Source of the DNA: a bacterium
Lineage (GTDB): Bacteria; Electryoneota; RPQS01
Assembly: GCA_036504735.1 (NCBI GenBank)
Contig: DASXUQ010000009.1
Coordinates: forward strand, 291,204-355,203
Direction of reading: 5' to 3'
Length of the DNA stretch: 64,000 nucleotides
The notes under the pieces were generated by a model. It saw nothing but the letters and a program-made list of their open reading frames with translations, made no database searches and was not told the origin of the DNA. Of this stretch, positions 1 through 8,625 are shown one piece after another. Position 1 is the first letter of the stretch. Each line of letters opens with the position of its first letter. The position numbers were made by a program, and so were the translations under genes.

Positions 1-1
1 C

Positions 2-319
2 TTCAAACGGGAGCTGGTGCTGCAACTCGCGCCGTGCGCCGGTGTGGACTCCGCCACGTTGAGCGCGATTCTCGGCCGCTTCACCGGTAAAGAGCTGAAC
101 AGCATCAAACCGCGCGGGGAATGGCAGTTCAGCCAGCCGGTGCTGATTATGCTCGCCGATTCCAGCGCCTGCCCTCCCGCTTTGGAACTGAATCAACTCC
201 GCTGGGTGGAAATCCAATACGGCTCCGATCTGAAGCAGGCCGTCGCCCGTGCCTCGCGCCTCGGCGAGATGTACCGCGAACAGCAACTGGGACCGATGAA
301 CGGGATCTTCCGGAGATAG
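2..319 (+). CDS. C-terminal part of an unrecognised protein (5' truncated by window edge)
   Basis: An open frame runs in from the window edge and stops at the TAG ending at 319, so only the last 105 codons are visible. A GTG at 17 could start a short protein, but the frame is open before it and no ribosome-binding site can be judged, so a truncated longer gene is more likely. The visible segment mixes short hydrophobic and charged stretches (LVLQLAPCAG, WVEIQYGSDLKQAVARA) without a motif I recognise. It ends in a basic tail (GIFRR) and is followed by a repeat-rich spacer. No function is proposed. Confidence 0.6.
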   Translation, partial: FKRELVLQLAPCAGVDSATLSAILGRFTGKELNSIKPRGEWQFSQPVLIMLADSSACPPALELNQLRWVEIQYGSDLKQAVARASRLGEMYREQQLGPMNGIFRR

Positions 320-463
320 ACGGGAGACTTGAGACCAGAAACTCGAGACCAGAGACTTGAGACTAAAGACCGGAGACATGAAAACTTGAAGACACTGCTC
401 TTCTTCGAGTCTCAAGTCTCGCGTCTCGCGCCATGGGAACAGGATGAATGGAAAGAGACGTAG
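320..463. repeat. spacer with GAGAC-type direct and inverted repeats
   Basis: The gap holds degenerate direct repeats of GAGACTTGAGACC-like units between about 323 and 377. It also has a perfect 13-bp inverted repeat, GAGACTTGAGACT at 352-364 against AGTCTCAAGTCTC at 408-420, with a 43-nt loop. The right arm is continued by related GTCTC units up to 428. There is no T-tract, so this is not a normal terminator; it looks like a low-complexity repeat element of the type seen repeatedly between genes in this window. Confidence 0.6.
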
Positions 464-1114
464 ATGATAGAATTCCTGCACGCCAATACGTGGCTGCTGC
501 TGACCGCGGTGTTTCTCTCGCGGATTGCGGATCAGACACTGGACACCTTCCGCACCATCAGCATTTTCCGCGGCTACCGCTTCTTAGCGGCGCTGATGGG
601 CTTTCTGACGGTGCTGATCTGGATTAATGTGGCGGGGCAGGTGATCACCAACCTCTCCAGCAACTGGTATCTCTCTGTCGTGTATGCGGCGGGGTTTGCG
701 GCGGGGCAGGCGACGGGCTTATGGGTTGAAGGCCGCATTGCGCTGGGGCATCAGTTTGTGCGGATTCTCGCACGGCAGGAAGTCGGCATCGCCGAGAAGC
801 TGTGGGAACAGGGCTACTCCATGACCGAACTGGACGGCCACAGCAAAGCCGGCCCGATTGACGTGGTGTTTGTGGTGGTTAAGCGGCAGAAGGTCCGCGA
901 ACTGTGCAAGCTGATCAATCAGCTCGACCCCGAAGCTTTCTTTACCGTTGAAGAGATCAAGCAGGTAGGCCTGCGGCACGTGGATCCGGGCTTGGTGCTG
1001 GGCCGCAAACTGCTGGGCGGCGTGGGTGACTTCGTCACCTACCCCATGCGCGAAGGCCGCAAGATTTTTTTGCGCTCGCAGGAAGAAGAGAAAGAGGACG
1101 ATAAGGAAGCGTAA
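464..1114 (+). CDS. UPF0316 / DUF2179-family membrane protein
   Basis: A 216-residue protein with two or three N-terminal membrane segments (roughly residues 10-30, 38-60 and 66-88) followed by a soluble domain of about 90 residues. The arrangement and the motifs SRIADQTLDTFRTI near the start and VVVKRQKVRELCKLI later match the UPF0316 (DUF5698 plus DUF2179) family. In that family the C-terminal part resembles a small ligand-binding or oligomerisation module; no biochemical role is established. Length is slightly above the family norm because of a charged tail (EEEKEDDKEA). ATG at 464 is the only start that keeps the first membrane segment. It is followed directly by a dispersed repeat. Confidence 0.8.
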   Translation: MIEFLHANTWLLLTAVFLSRIADQTLDTFRTISIFRGYRFLAALMGFLTVLIWINVAGQVITNLSSNWYLSVVYAAGFAAGQATGLWVEGRIALGHQFVRILARQEVGIAEKLWEQGYSMTELDGHSKAGPIDVVFVVVKRQKVRELCKLINQLDPEAFFTVEEIKQVGLRHVDPGLVLGRKLLGGVGDFVTYPMREGRKIFLRSQEEEKEDDKEA

Positions 1115-1194
1115 CCCCCTTCTGATTCCCCCTTTTTCAAAGGGGGAAGGATCAGAGCGTCTCCCTCTGCTTTAGCGGGGATCAAAGGGGGTAC
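1115..1194. repeat. dispersed CCCCCTT/AAGGGGG palindromic repeat, copy 1
   Basis: It begins right after the stop codon at 1114. It contains the palindrome TTCCCCCTTTTTCAAAGGGGGAA and then a second weaker pair (CTCCCTCTG, AGCGGGGATCAAAGGGGG). The same composite recurs at 12066, 13012, 18399, 19255, 21787 and 27699, which makes it a genome repeat family rather than a gene-specific terminator. Confidence 0.85.
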
Positions 1195-1211
1195 TTCACA
1201 CGGAGCAAAAA

Positions 1212-1883
1212 CTGTCTACCCCAACCGAAAGACCGGAAAAAGACACCGCACGGATTGAAGCCTTCAGCGACGGCGTGTTTGCGATTGCGATCACGCTTTT
1301 AGTGCTGGAACTGCATGTGCCCAAGCCGTCCGAACTGCACGACGCCAGCCTGTTGAGCGTGCTGGCGGAGGACTGGCCGTCCTATTTCGGTTTCATTTTG
1401 AGTTTTTTTACGATTCTCATCATGTGGTTTAACCACCACAAGCTGTTCACGCACATCAAACGCTCGGACCATGTGCTGCCCTATGTCAACGGCTTTCTGC
1501 TCTTTTTCATCACGCTCACGCCGTGGCCGACGGCGCTGATGGCCGAGTACCTCGGCCACCCGCAGGAGCAGGTCGCCACCTCGGTCTTTGCGGCGTTCTT
1601 TGTAATGATGGCGGTGTCCTTTAATCTGCTGTGGCGGTATGCCAGCCACAAAGGCCGCCTGCTGGCGCGTGATACCGACCTGACCGAAGTGCGGCGCATT
1701 ACCAAAATGTACTCCCTCGGCCCCACCGGCTACTTCGCCGCCTTTCTGGTATCCTTTGTAAGCGTGCCCCTGTGTCTGATCATCAGCATGCTGCTGGCGA
1801 TCTTCTTCGCCTTCACCGGCATGAACCTGCCTAAGGACAAACAGCGCGCCAAGGGTCAGGTGGCGGCGAACGAACCGGAATAG
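1212..1883 (+). CDS. TMEM175-family (DUF1211) potassium channel-like protein
   Basis: A 223-residue integral membrane protein with the family signature RIEAFSDGVFAIAITLLVLEL near its N-terminus (RxxxFSDG then a hydrophobic helix) and about six membrane segments. Bacterial TMEM175 proteins are potassium leak channels that assemble from several such units; that role is taken from the family. The frame has no ATG before residue 22, and starting at the GTG at 1275 would remove the conserved FSDG. A CGGAG box at 1201-1205 lies 6 nt before a CTG at 1212, with an in-frame stop at 1173, so I place the start at this CTG. The tail is hydrophilic. It follows a dispersed repeat and precedes mfd. Confidence 0.75.
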   Translation: MSTPTERPEKDTARIEAFSDGVFAIAITLLVLELHVPKPSELHDASLLSVLAEDWPSYFGFILSFFTILIMWFNHHKLFTHIKRSDHVLPYVNGFLLFFITLTPWPTALMAEYLGHPQEQVATSVFAAFFVMMAVSFNLLWRYASHKGRLLARDTDLTEVRRITKMYSLGPTGYFAAFLVSFVSVPLCLIISMLLAIFFAFTGMNLPKDKQRAKGQVAANEPE

Positions 1884-1962
1884 AATTCTACTTCCACGCC
1901 TTGCGGTGCTGCACGAATAGAGAAAGAGGCAAACTGCCGTTTGCATCTACGATGGATACGTC

Positions 1963-1982
1963 GGACACGGCAAGCCGTGTCC
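1963..1982. repeat. perfect hairpin GGACACGGC-AA-GCCGTGTCC
   Basis: Nine-base-pair arms at 1963-1971 and 1974-1982 enclose AA, 40 nt before mfd. There is no T-run, so this is not an intrinsic terminator. It resembles the short palindromic repeats scattered through the window; a role in the mfd leader is possible but not shown. Confidence 0.6.
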
Positions 1983-2021
1983 CTACCGATTTGGATACAT
2001 GGACGGACATAACGAGATTTC

Positions 2022-5000
2022 ATGGATTGGTTAAAAGATAAAGTTTTCGCGGCGGACGCGTTTTCGCAGATAGAAGAACATCTGACGGACGGCGGGCGGC
2101 TGCTGGTTAAAAATGTGCCGGGATCGCTCGCGGCGTTTGTGGTGGAATATCTGAACGACCGCTGCAAACGGCCCGTGCTGCTGGTGACGGAAAGTCTGGA
2201 AGACGCCGAAGAGGTGGCGGACGATCTGACTACGCTGATGGGCGAGCGCAGTCCGTGCCTGCTGCCCGGCAAGCCCGCTTTTGGGCGCGCGCTCACCGCC
2301 GTGGAGCAGTCCGAGCGGGCCGAAGTGTTGCTCACCCTCACGCAGGGCAAGAAGCCGGTGGTGGTGACGACCGCCGGAGCGCTTTTAGATCCGCTGCCCG
2401 CGCCGGGCGACGTCTCGGCCAACATGTACACCGTCTCGCGGGGCGAAACGCTGGACCGCGAGTCGCTGCTGCGGTATCTTTCCGACGCCGGCTACAAGCG
2501 CGAAATCCTCGTGGAAGGCGTGGGGCAGTTTGCCGTGCGCGGCGCGGTGGTGGACATCTATCCCTTCGGCGCGTCGCAGGCCGTGCGGCTCGAGTTCTTC
2601 GGCGATGACGTGGACAGCATCCGCCACTTCGATCCCTCCACGCAAAAGTCCACCGGCGAGATCGAAGAGGTGACGCTGATGGCCGCGGAGATGGGTGACG
2701 ATGAAGATGCCCATCTGCTCGATCATCTGCCCAAGGACACGATTATCGTCTGGTCCGACGGACGCGGCGCGTGGAATGCGGTCAAGAAGATTTTCGAAGA
2801 CCGCGCCTCGCTGGCGGTGGGCAAGCGCATCCGCAATTTCTCGCTCAACGACGAGCGCGAGGATGATGAAGAGTTCGCTTACGGCGGCGAGATGGCGCAG
2901 ATCCTCGACGAGGAGGACGCAGAGGATGATGACGCCGAAGAGACCGGCGAAGAGTCCTCCGGCACCCACCGCTACGCCGAACTGCCGCGCGAGCGTGAAG
3001 CGATCAAGATTGTCGATCCCGCCGAAATCCGCAAAGATGCGCGCGGCTTCATGCAGGTCTTTTTAGGCAGCACCCCGCACGGCGACGAAGGGCACGTCGA
3101 CGTCGGCGCACTGCCGCAGGAACGTTTCGCCGCCAATCTGCCTTTAGTGGCCGAGCGTCTGAAGGAATATTACGGCGACGGCATTCAGACCTATCTGCTG
3201 TGCGATTCGCAGATTGCCGGCGACCGGCTCTCACAGGTGCTGATCGAGCGCGGCTGCCCGGAAAACGCTTTCGAAGTCTACGAAGACGGCCTGCACCACG
3301 GGTTTACTATGACCGCGGTCAAGCTGGCCGTGCTGGTGGACCACGACATCTTTGGCCGTCTGCGCCGCCGCCGCCGCTTTATGAAGTTCAAGAATGTCGT
3401 GCCGCTGCATGACATCGACGCCTTAAAGCCCGGGGATTATGTGGTGCACGTGGATTACGGCATTGGCCGCTACCGCGGACTGACCAAGATCGAGGTGGGC
3501 GGCGTGCAGCGCGAAGTGCTGAAGATCGAATACCGCGACGGCGTGACGCTGTTTGTCAAGCTGGAAAATCTGGCGCAGGTGCAAAAGTATTCCGGGCGCG
3601 AAGGATTTCAGCCGCCGCTCTCCAAGATCGGCGGCCGCGATTGGCGCGAACTGAAGAAGAAGACCAAGAAGTCTCTGCTCTCGATTGCCGAGGACCTGAT
3701 CAAGCTCTATGCGCAGCGCAAGGCGGTCAAAGGCATCGCCTATTCTCCCGACACCGCCTGGCAGCGGGAAATGGAGGCGATGTTCCCCTACGAGGACACC
3801 CCCGACCAGATGCGCGCGGCAGAAGAGGTCAAGGCCGATATGGAAAGCCTGCAGCCGATGGACCGCCTGATTGCCGGTGACGTGGGCTACGGCAAAACGG
3901 AAATCGCCATGCGCGCCGCCTTCAAAGCCGTCACCGACGGCAAGCAGGTGGCGGTGCTGGTGCCGACCACGATTCTGGCGCAGCAGCATTACCGCACCTT
4001 TAAGGAGCGCTTCAAAAACTGGCCCGTGGCCATCGAAGTCGTGTCGCGTTTTCAGGCGCCCAAGGAACAGCGCCGCGCCTTAAGCAAGCTCGAAGAGGGT
4101 AAGGTGGATGTGATCATCGGCACGCACCGGCTGCTCTCCAAGGACGTGCGCTTCAATGATCTGGGTTTGCTGATCATCGACGAGGAGCACCGTTTCGGTG
4201 TGGTGCAGAAGGAACGCATCAAGGGCATCCGCTCCAACATCGACGTGCTCTCCATGAGCGCCACACCCATTCCGCGCACGCTGCACATGGCGCTGATGGG
4301 CGCGCGCGACCTGTCACAAATTAACACGCCGCCGCCAAACCGCCAGCCCATCGAAACCGATGTGGTGCAGTTCTCGGAAAAGGTGATCAAGGACGCGATT
4401 CTCTACGAAATCGAACGCGGCGGGCAGGTGTTTTTTGTGCATAACCGCATCGAGTCTATTCCTGCCGTCAAGCGGATGCTCGAGCGCATCCTGCCCAATG
4501 TGCGCTTTGCCGTGGCCCACGGGCAGATGGACGAGGATGTGTTGGCGCATGTGATGATGGAATTCATCGAAGGCAGTTTCGACGTGTTGATCTCGACCAT
4601 GATCATCGAGTCCGGCCTCGATCTGCCCAACGTGAATACGATGATCGTCAACCGCGCCGACCGCTTCGGCGTGGCGCAGCTTCACCAGCTTCGCGGACGC
4701 ATTGGCCGCTCTTCGCGCAAGGCCTACGCCTATCTGCTGGTGCCGCCCAAGTTCGAAATGTCGCGCATCGCCCGCGAGCGTCTGGCGGCGCTCACCAACT
4801 TCTCCTCGCTCGGTGCGGGATTTCAGGTGGCCATGCGTGATCTGGAAATTCGCGGCGCGGGAAATTTGCTCGGACGCGAACAGTCGGGTTACATCAATGC
4901 CGTGGGCTTTGAAATGTACCAGCGGCTGATCGAAGAGGCCGTGCGGGAGGTGCAGATCGAGCATACCGACGGCAATGGTGTGGAACCCGAACCGGTGGAA

Positions 5001-5465
5001 CTGAAGCTGAAGGTGGAAGCCGATGCTTTCTTCCCCGAGAACTACATGCCCGAAGGCGGCATGCGGCTGAACTATTACCGCGAACTGTCTCGCACCAAGA
5101 ACCTTGCCCAGGTGGATGAAACCGAAAGCGAAGTCGCTGACCGTTTCGGCAAACCGCCCGAAGCGGCGCAGAACCTGTTCGACATGGTGCGGTTGCGGAT
5201 CTTAGGCGAGAAGCTGGGCGCGGAAAAGATTACCATCGAGCGTCCGGCGGCGTTGATCGAATTCCCCAAGGACGCCATGCCGCGTGAACGGGTGCTGAAC
5301 ATCACCACCCAAAGCAGCGGCTTTCCCGTGGAGTTCTCCGGATCCGGCCAGCTTTCGATCCGCTTGCCCCTTGGTATGATGAAGGACTGGCGCGATAAGC
5401 TGGGTTATATGATTCGCTACCTGAAGGCCGTCGCCGAAGAGCGAACCGTAATCGCCGTCAAATAA
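2022..5465 (+). CDS. mfd: transcription-repair coupling factor Mfd
   Basis: This 1147-residue SF2 translocase has the normal length and domain order of Mfd. It displaces RNA polymerase stalled at DNA lesions and recruits UvrA. An N-terminal UvrB-like module is followed by the RNA-polymerase-interacting CarD-like domain (around residues 465-530, with LKPGDYVVHVDYGIGRYRGL). The helicase core has Walker A GDVGYGKTE near 618-626, the DEEH box near 720 and SATPIPRT near 745, and then the translocation motif region and the TRCF C-terminal domain. An acidic insertion (about residues 275-315, rich in D and E) separates the UvrB-like part from the rest and is longer than usual. The ATG at 2022 gives the expected N-terminus. 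The gene is followed after 11 nt by the first glycosyltransferase gene, so they may be co-transcribed. Confidence 0.97.
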   Translation: MDWLKDKVFAADAFSQIEEHLTDGGRLLVKNVPGSLAAFVVEYLNDRCKRPVLLVTESLEDAEEVADDLTTLMGERSPCLLPGKPAFGRALTAVEQSERAEVLLTLTQGKKPVVVTTAGALLDPLPAPGDVSANMYTVSRGETLDRESLLRYLSDAGYKREILVEGVGQFAVRGAVVDIYPFGASQAVRLEFFGDDVDSIRHFDPSTQKSTGEIEEVTLMAAEMGDDEDAHLLDHLPKDTIIVWSDGRGAWNAVKKIFEDRASLAVGKRIRNFSLNDEREDDEEFAYGGEMAQILDEEDAEDDDAEETGEESSGTHRYAELPREREAIKIVDPAEIRKDARGFMQVFLGSTPHGDEGHVDVGALPQERFAANLPLVAERLKEYYGDGIQTYLLCDSQIAGDRLSQVLIERGCPENAFEVYEDGLHHGFTMTAVKLAVLVDHDIFGRLRRRRRFMKFKNVVPLHDIDALKPGDYVVHVDYGIGRYRGLTKIEVGGVQREVLKIEYRDGVTLFVKLENLAQVQKYSGREGFQPPLSKIGGRDWRELKKKTKKSLLSIAEDLIKLYAQRKAVKGIAYSPDTAWQREMEAMFPYEDTPDQMRAAEEVKADMESLQPMDRLIAGDVGYGKTEIAMRAAFKAVTDGKQVAVLVPTTILAQQHYRTFKERFKNWPVAIEVVSRFQAPKEQRRALSKLEEGKVDVIIGTHRLLSKDVRFNDLGLLIIDEEHRFGVVQKERIKGIRSNIDVLSMSATPIPRTLHMALMGARDLSQINTPPPNRQPIETDVVQFSEKVIKDAILYEIERGGQVFFVHNRIESIPAVKRMLERILPNVRFAVAHGQMDEDVLAHVMMEFIEGSFDVLISTMIIESGLDLPNVNTMIVNRADRFGVAQLHQLRGRIGRSSRKAYAYLLVPPKFEMSRIARERLAALTNFSSLGAGFQVAMRDLEIRGAGNLLGREQSGYINAVGFEMYQRLIEEAVREVQIEHTDGNGVEPEPVELKLKVEADAFFPENYMPEGGMRLNYYRELSRTKNLAQVDETESEVADRFGKPPEAAQNLFDMVRLRILGEKLGAEKITIERPAALIEFPKDAMPRERVLNITTQSSGFPVEFSGSGQLSIRLPLGMMKDWRDKLGYMIRYLKAVAEERTVIAVK

Positions 5466-5476
5466 GGCAAAAGCAC

Positions 5477-7000
5477 ATGGTGGATGACTCGAGCGGGAGC
5501 ACTGCCGCATCGCTTGTGAAATACTTGGCAGGAAGTCTCGCCGCCGCCTATATCCTTATATATGTCGTGGTGGCGATCCTGCGCATCTCCTACCCGTTCG
5601 AACTGGAATGGGTGGAAGGCAGCATGGTGGATCACGTGCAGCGCGTGCTGGACGGCAAGCCGCTGTATGTCGCGCCCTCGGTAGATTTCGTCCCCGCCAT
5701 CTATCCTCCCTTCTATTATGTGGTCTCCGCCGGTGTGGCCAAAGTGACCGGCTTGGGCTTCTTGCCATTGCGGCTGGTCTCGCTGCTTTCTTCCCTTGGC
5801 TGTCTGGCGCTCCTCTTCTTCTGGGTGCGGCGTGAAACGAGGAGCCGCTTTGCCGGGTTGCTTGCGGCGGGGCTGTTTGCGGCGACCTATCGCCTGGGCG
5901 GTGCGTGGCTGGATCTTGGCCGCGTGGATTCCCTGTTTTTGCTGCTGCTGCTGGGCGCGCTCTACCTGTTGCGCTTCCACCGCACCCGAGTGGGCTTTGG
6001 GCTGGCGGCGGTGCTGCTCTTTTTCTCGGCTCTCACCAAACAGACCGCGCTGCTGGCGGCTCTTCCGCTGTTGTGGCTGGCTATTCGGCAGCGCAAACAG
6101 GGCGGCCTCACCTTTGTGGCGGTGTTTGTCCTATTGACCGGATTTGCGGCCGCCGCTTTGCAGATCACGAGTGACGGCTGGTTCAGCTTTTATGCGCTGG
6201 ATGTTCCTGCCGGACACAATATTATTCCCGGACGGATTGCCGATTTTGTGCTGGGCGATCTGCTGCGACCGTTTATGGTGGCCTGTCTGTGCGGCGTGGT
6301 GTACCTGATAATGCAGGCGGGGAAAGCCGCGCGCGAGGAGTTGTGGTTCTACCTGTTTTCCGGTGCGGGAGTGCTGCTGGCTTCATGGGTGCCGCGCATC
6401 AAAGACGGCAACTTTGCCAATGATGTGATTCCCGCATGGGCATTTCTGGCGCTGCTCTGCGGTGTGGCGGTGCCCGCGCTCCGCACAGCAGGGCAGAAGG
6501 TGCTCGCGGCCTTGCCGGAAGACTTTCCTGCCCGAGCGCGTCTTGCTCGCTGGGGCCTGCCCCTGTTTTACGGCGCGCTGGTGCTGCAACTGGCCACGTT
6601 GTATTACCTGCCGCAGGAGATCATCCCCACCGCTGCCGACCGCGCCGCCGGATACACGCTGCTCAAGAGTATTCAGCAATTTCCCGGCGAAGTCTGGGTA
6701 GCCCACCACGGCTATCTGGCCACGCAGGCTGGCAAACGGCCTTATGCCACCGCGTTGCCGATCTATGATGTGTTGCGCGCCAAGAATGAGCACGCCAAAC
6801 AGGTGCTGTTCGACAGCATCGATGCCGCTTTCAAGGCGCACCGTTTCGATGCGGTGTATGTGGATAACGACCGCTTTATGGACATCGCCGACCGCACGGA
6901 CTATGTGCGCAAAGCCGGCGTGTTTCCCGATCCGTCCGTCTTCTGGCCTGTCAGCGGCGCACCCAGCCGCCCGCTCCGCGTGTACGTTCCCCAGCCGTAA
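5477..7000 (+). CDS. GT-C (family 39-like) membrane glycosyltransferase, first of three tandem paralogues
   Basis: A 507-residue polytopic protein with about 10-12 membrane segments and a short extracytoplasmic C-terminal domain. The first luminal loop reads YPFELEWVEGSMVDHVQRVL and then LYVAPSVDF and YPPFYYVVSA, the pattern of ArnT/PMT-like GT-C enzymes, which use polyprenyl-phosphate sugars on the periplasmic side; the acidic residues after the first helix are the probable catalytic site. The next two genes share this loop and a C-terminal signature (FWPVSGxPxRP), so the three arose by tandem duplication. The sugar and acceptor are unknown. ATG at 5477 lies 11 nt after mfd. Confidence 0.85.
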   Translation: MVDDSSGSTAASLVKYLAGSLAAAYILIYVVVAILRISYPFELEWVEGSMVDHVQRVLDGKPLYVAPSVDFVPAIYPPFYYVVSAGVAKVTGLGFLPLRLVSLLSSLGCLALLFFWVRRETRSRFAGLLAAGLFAATYRLGGAWLDLGRVDSLFLLLLLGALYLLRFHRTRVGFGLAAVLLFFSALTKQTALLAALPLLWLAIRQRKQGGLTFVAVFVLLTGFAAAALQITSDGWFSFYALDVPAGHNIIPGRIADFVLGDLLRPFMVACLCGVVYLIMQAGKAAREELWFYLFSGAGVLLASWVPRIKDGNFANDVIPAWAFLALLCGVAVPALRTAGQKVLAALPEDFPARARLARWGLPLFYGALVLQLATLYYLPQEIIPTAADRAAGYTLLKSIQQFPGEVWVAHHGYLATQAGKRPYATALPIYDVLRAKNEHAKQVLFDSIDAAFKAHRFDAVYVDNDRFMDIADRTDYVRKAGVFPDPSVFWPVSGAPSRPLRVYVPQP

Positions 7001-7041
7001 GCCCACCTTTTCGCGAGCACCTTTTTGAGGAGTTCCAGTAA

Positions 7042-8625
7042 ATGGATGACCAGCTGGCCGTCGCGGATGATTTCCGCACCGGATGGATTCGCCGACTTGC
7101 CCCGTTCCTGAAAATTTCCGCTGCCTGCGGTGCGGCGGGCTACATCCTGATGTTCATCGTTCTGGCCCTGCGGCGCATGGCCTATCCCTTCGAACTGGAA
7201 TGGATGGAAGGGTTGAGTGTGGACCATGTACAGCGCGTGCTGGATGGCCTGCCGCTGTATGTCCCGCCTTCGGTGGATTTTGTGCCTTCGATCTACACAC
7301 CTCTCTACTATTATGTGGCGGCTATTCCGGCGGCAGTGCTGGGCAACGGTTTTGTTCCGGTACGGTTGATCTCCTTTCTGGCCTCGCTGGGCAGCATGGC
7401 GCTGTTGTTCGTCTATGTCCGCAAGGAAGCCAAAGATAATTTTGCAGGATTGATCGCGGCGGGATTGTATGCGTCCACCTATTATCTGACCGGCGCGTGG
7501 CTGGATATTGCGCGGGTGGATGCACTGTTTGTCTTCTTTCTGCTGCTGGCGGTGGGCGCCCTGCGCTTCCATCCCACGCGCACTGGTTGGATACTGGCCG
7601 CTCTGCTGACCACACTGGCTTTTCTGACCAAGCAGACGGGGCTCCTGGCCGCGCTCTTTTTCATGATCTATGCTGTGACCGCGCACCGGAAGCATGGCCT
7701 GTATTATATTGCGGCCTTTGTGCTGTTTACCGGCACGGCGGTGTTGGGCATGGATTGGCTGCATCATGGCTGGTTCAATTTCTACGTGTTCGAAGTCCCC
7801 GCCGGGCATCCGATCGAAACACTCCAGTTTTTGAAGTTCTTTGCGCAGGACACCCTGCGGCCCATGCCGCTGGCCAGCCTGTTTATCCTCACGTATCTGC
7901 TGATCCGCTGGCTGAAAGGCGAGCGCCAGGACATTGCTTTTTATGTGCTGGTCGGCATGGGGTTTCTGGCCGCGGCGGGTGCACCGCGCGTCAAGGCGGG
8001 AAACTATGTTAATGATCTGATTCCGGCGTATGCCTTTCTGGCGATGGTGTTCGGCATTTCTATTCCCGCGCTGCGAAACTGGTATGGTAACCTGTTTGCC
8101 GCGCTCCCCGCCAGCTTTCCGGACCGCGCCCGCATCGGCCACGGGCTCTCTGGTCTGTTTTACGCGTTGATTGCCGTGCAACTGATCATCATGGTCTATG
8201 GTCCAACCAACCAGATTCCTACACCGGCAGACCGCGCGACCGGTACAGAGCTGATCCACACGTTTGCCGCCTTCAAGGGAGATGTCTGGGTGGTCCATCA
8301 TGGCTACATGAGTGTTCAGTCCGGTAAACGGTCGCATTCCATGTCCCAGCCGTTCAATGATGTCCTCTGTGCAGGCAATCCGCAGGCAAACAAGCTGCTG
8401 CTGGATGATTTGAATCGCGCCTTGCAGAATCACCGCTTCGCCGCCATTGTCACCGATACCGATGAGGACAGTGTCGCCGCTTACTGCCAGAGGGCAGGCT
8501 ACATCTGCGAGCCGATTTCATATGCTGATGAGCAGGATGGCTGGCCGATCAGCGGTTATCCTACTCGACCCAGCAAAATCTACCTGCCGCAGGAACCTTC
8601 CTTGGCTGATAGGACCGCGCCGTGA
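7042..8625 (+). CDS. GT-C (family 39-like) membrane glycosyltransferase, second tandem paralogue
   Basis: A 527-residue membrane protein with the same layout as its neighbours: a cytoplasmic N-terminus, a catalytic first loop (YPFELEWMEGLSVDHVQRVL, LYVPPSVDF, YTPLYYYVA), about ten further membrane segments and a C-terminal domain ending in WPISGYPTRPSKIYLPQ. The start codon at 7042 is preceded by a GAGGAG box. Its 3' end overlaps the next start by 4 nt (GTGA), indicating translational coupling. The paralogues are divergent enough to suggest different sugar or acceptor preferences, but nothing in the sequence identifies the substrates. Confidence 0.85.
   Translation: MDDQLAVADDFRTGWIRRLAPFLKISAACGAAGYILMFIVLALRRMAYPFELEWMEGLSVDHVQRVLDGLPLYVPPSVDFVPSIYTPLYYYVAAIPAAVLGNGFVPVRLISFLASLGSMALLFVYVRKEAKDNFAGLIAAGLYASTYYLTGAWLDIARVDALFVFFLLLAVGALRFHPTRTGWILAALLTTLAFLTKQTGLLAALFFMIYAVTAHRKHGLYYIAAFVLFTGTAVLGMDWLHHGWFNFYVFEVPAGHPIETLQFLKFFAQDTLRPMPLASLFILTYLLIRWLKGERQDIAFYVLVGMGFLAAAGAPRVKAGNYVNDLIPAYAFLAMVFGISIPALRNWYGNLFAALPASFPDRARIGHGLSGLFYALIAVQLIIMVYGPTNQIPTPADRATGTELIHTFAAFKGDVWVVHHGYMSVQSGKRSHSMSQPFNDVLCAGNPQANKLLLDDLNRALQNHRFAAIVTDTDEDSVAAYCQRAGYICEPISYADEQDGWPISGYPTRPSKIYLPQEPSLADRTAP

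Noticed and set aside
320-430. CRISPR-like short repeats
   Set aside because: Units are degenerate, of irregular spacing and without spacers or cas genes.
6901-8433. 510-codon minus-strand frame opposite the second glycosyltransferase
   Set aside because: Antisense shadow of two clear membrane-protein genes; the translation is rich in Gln/Arg/His with no fold signature.
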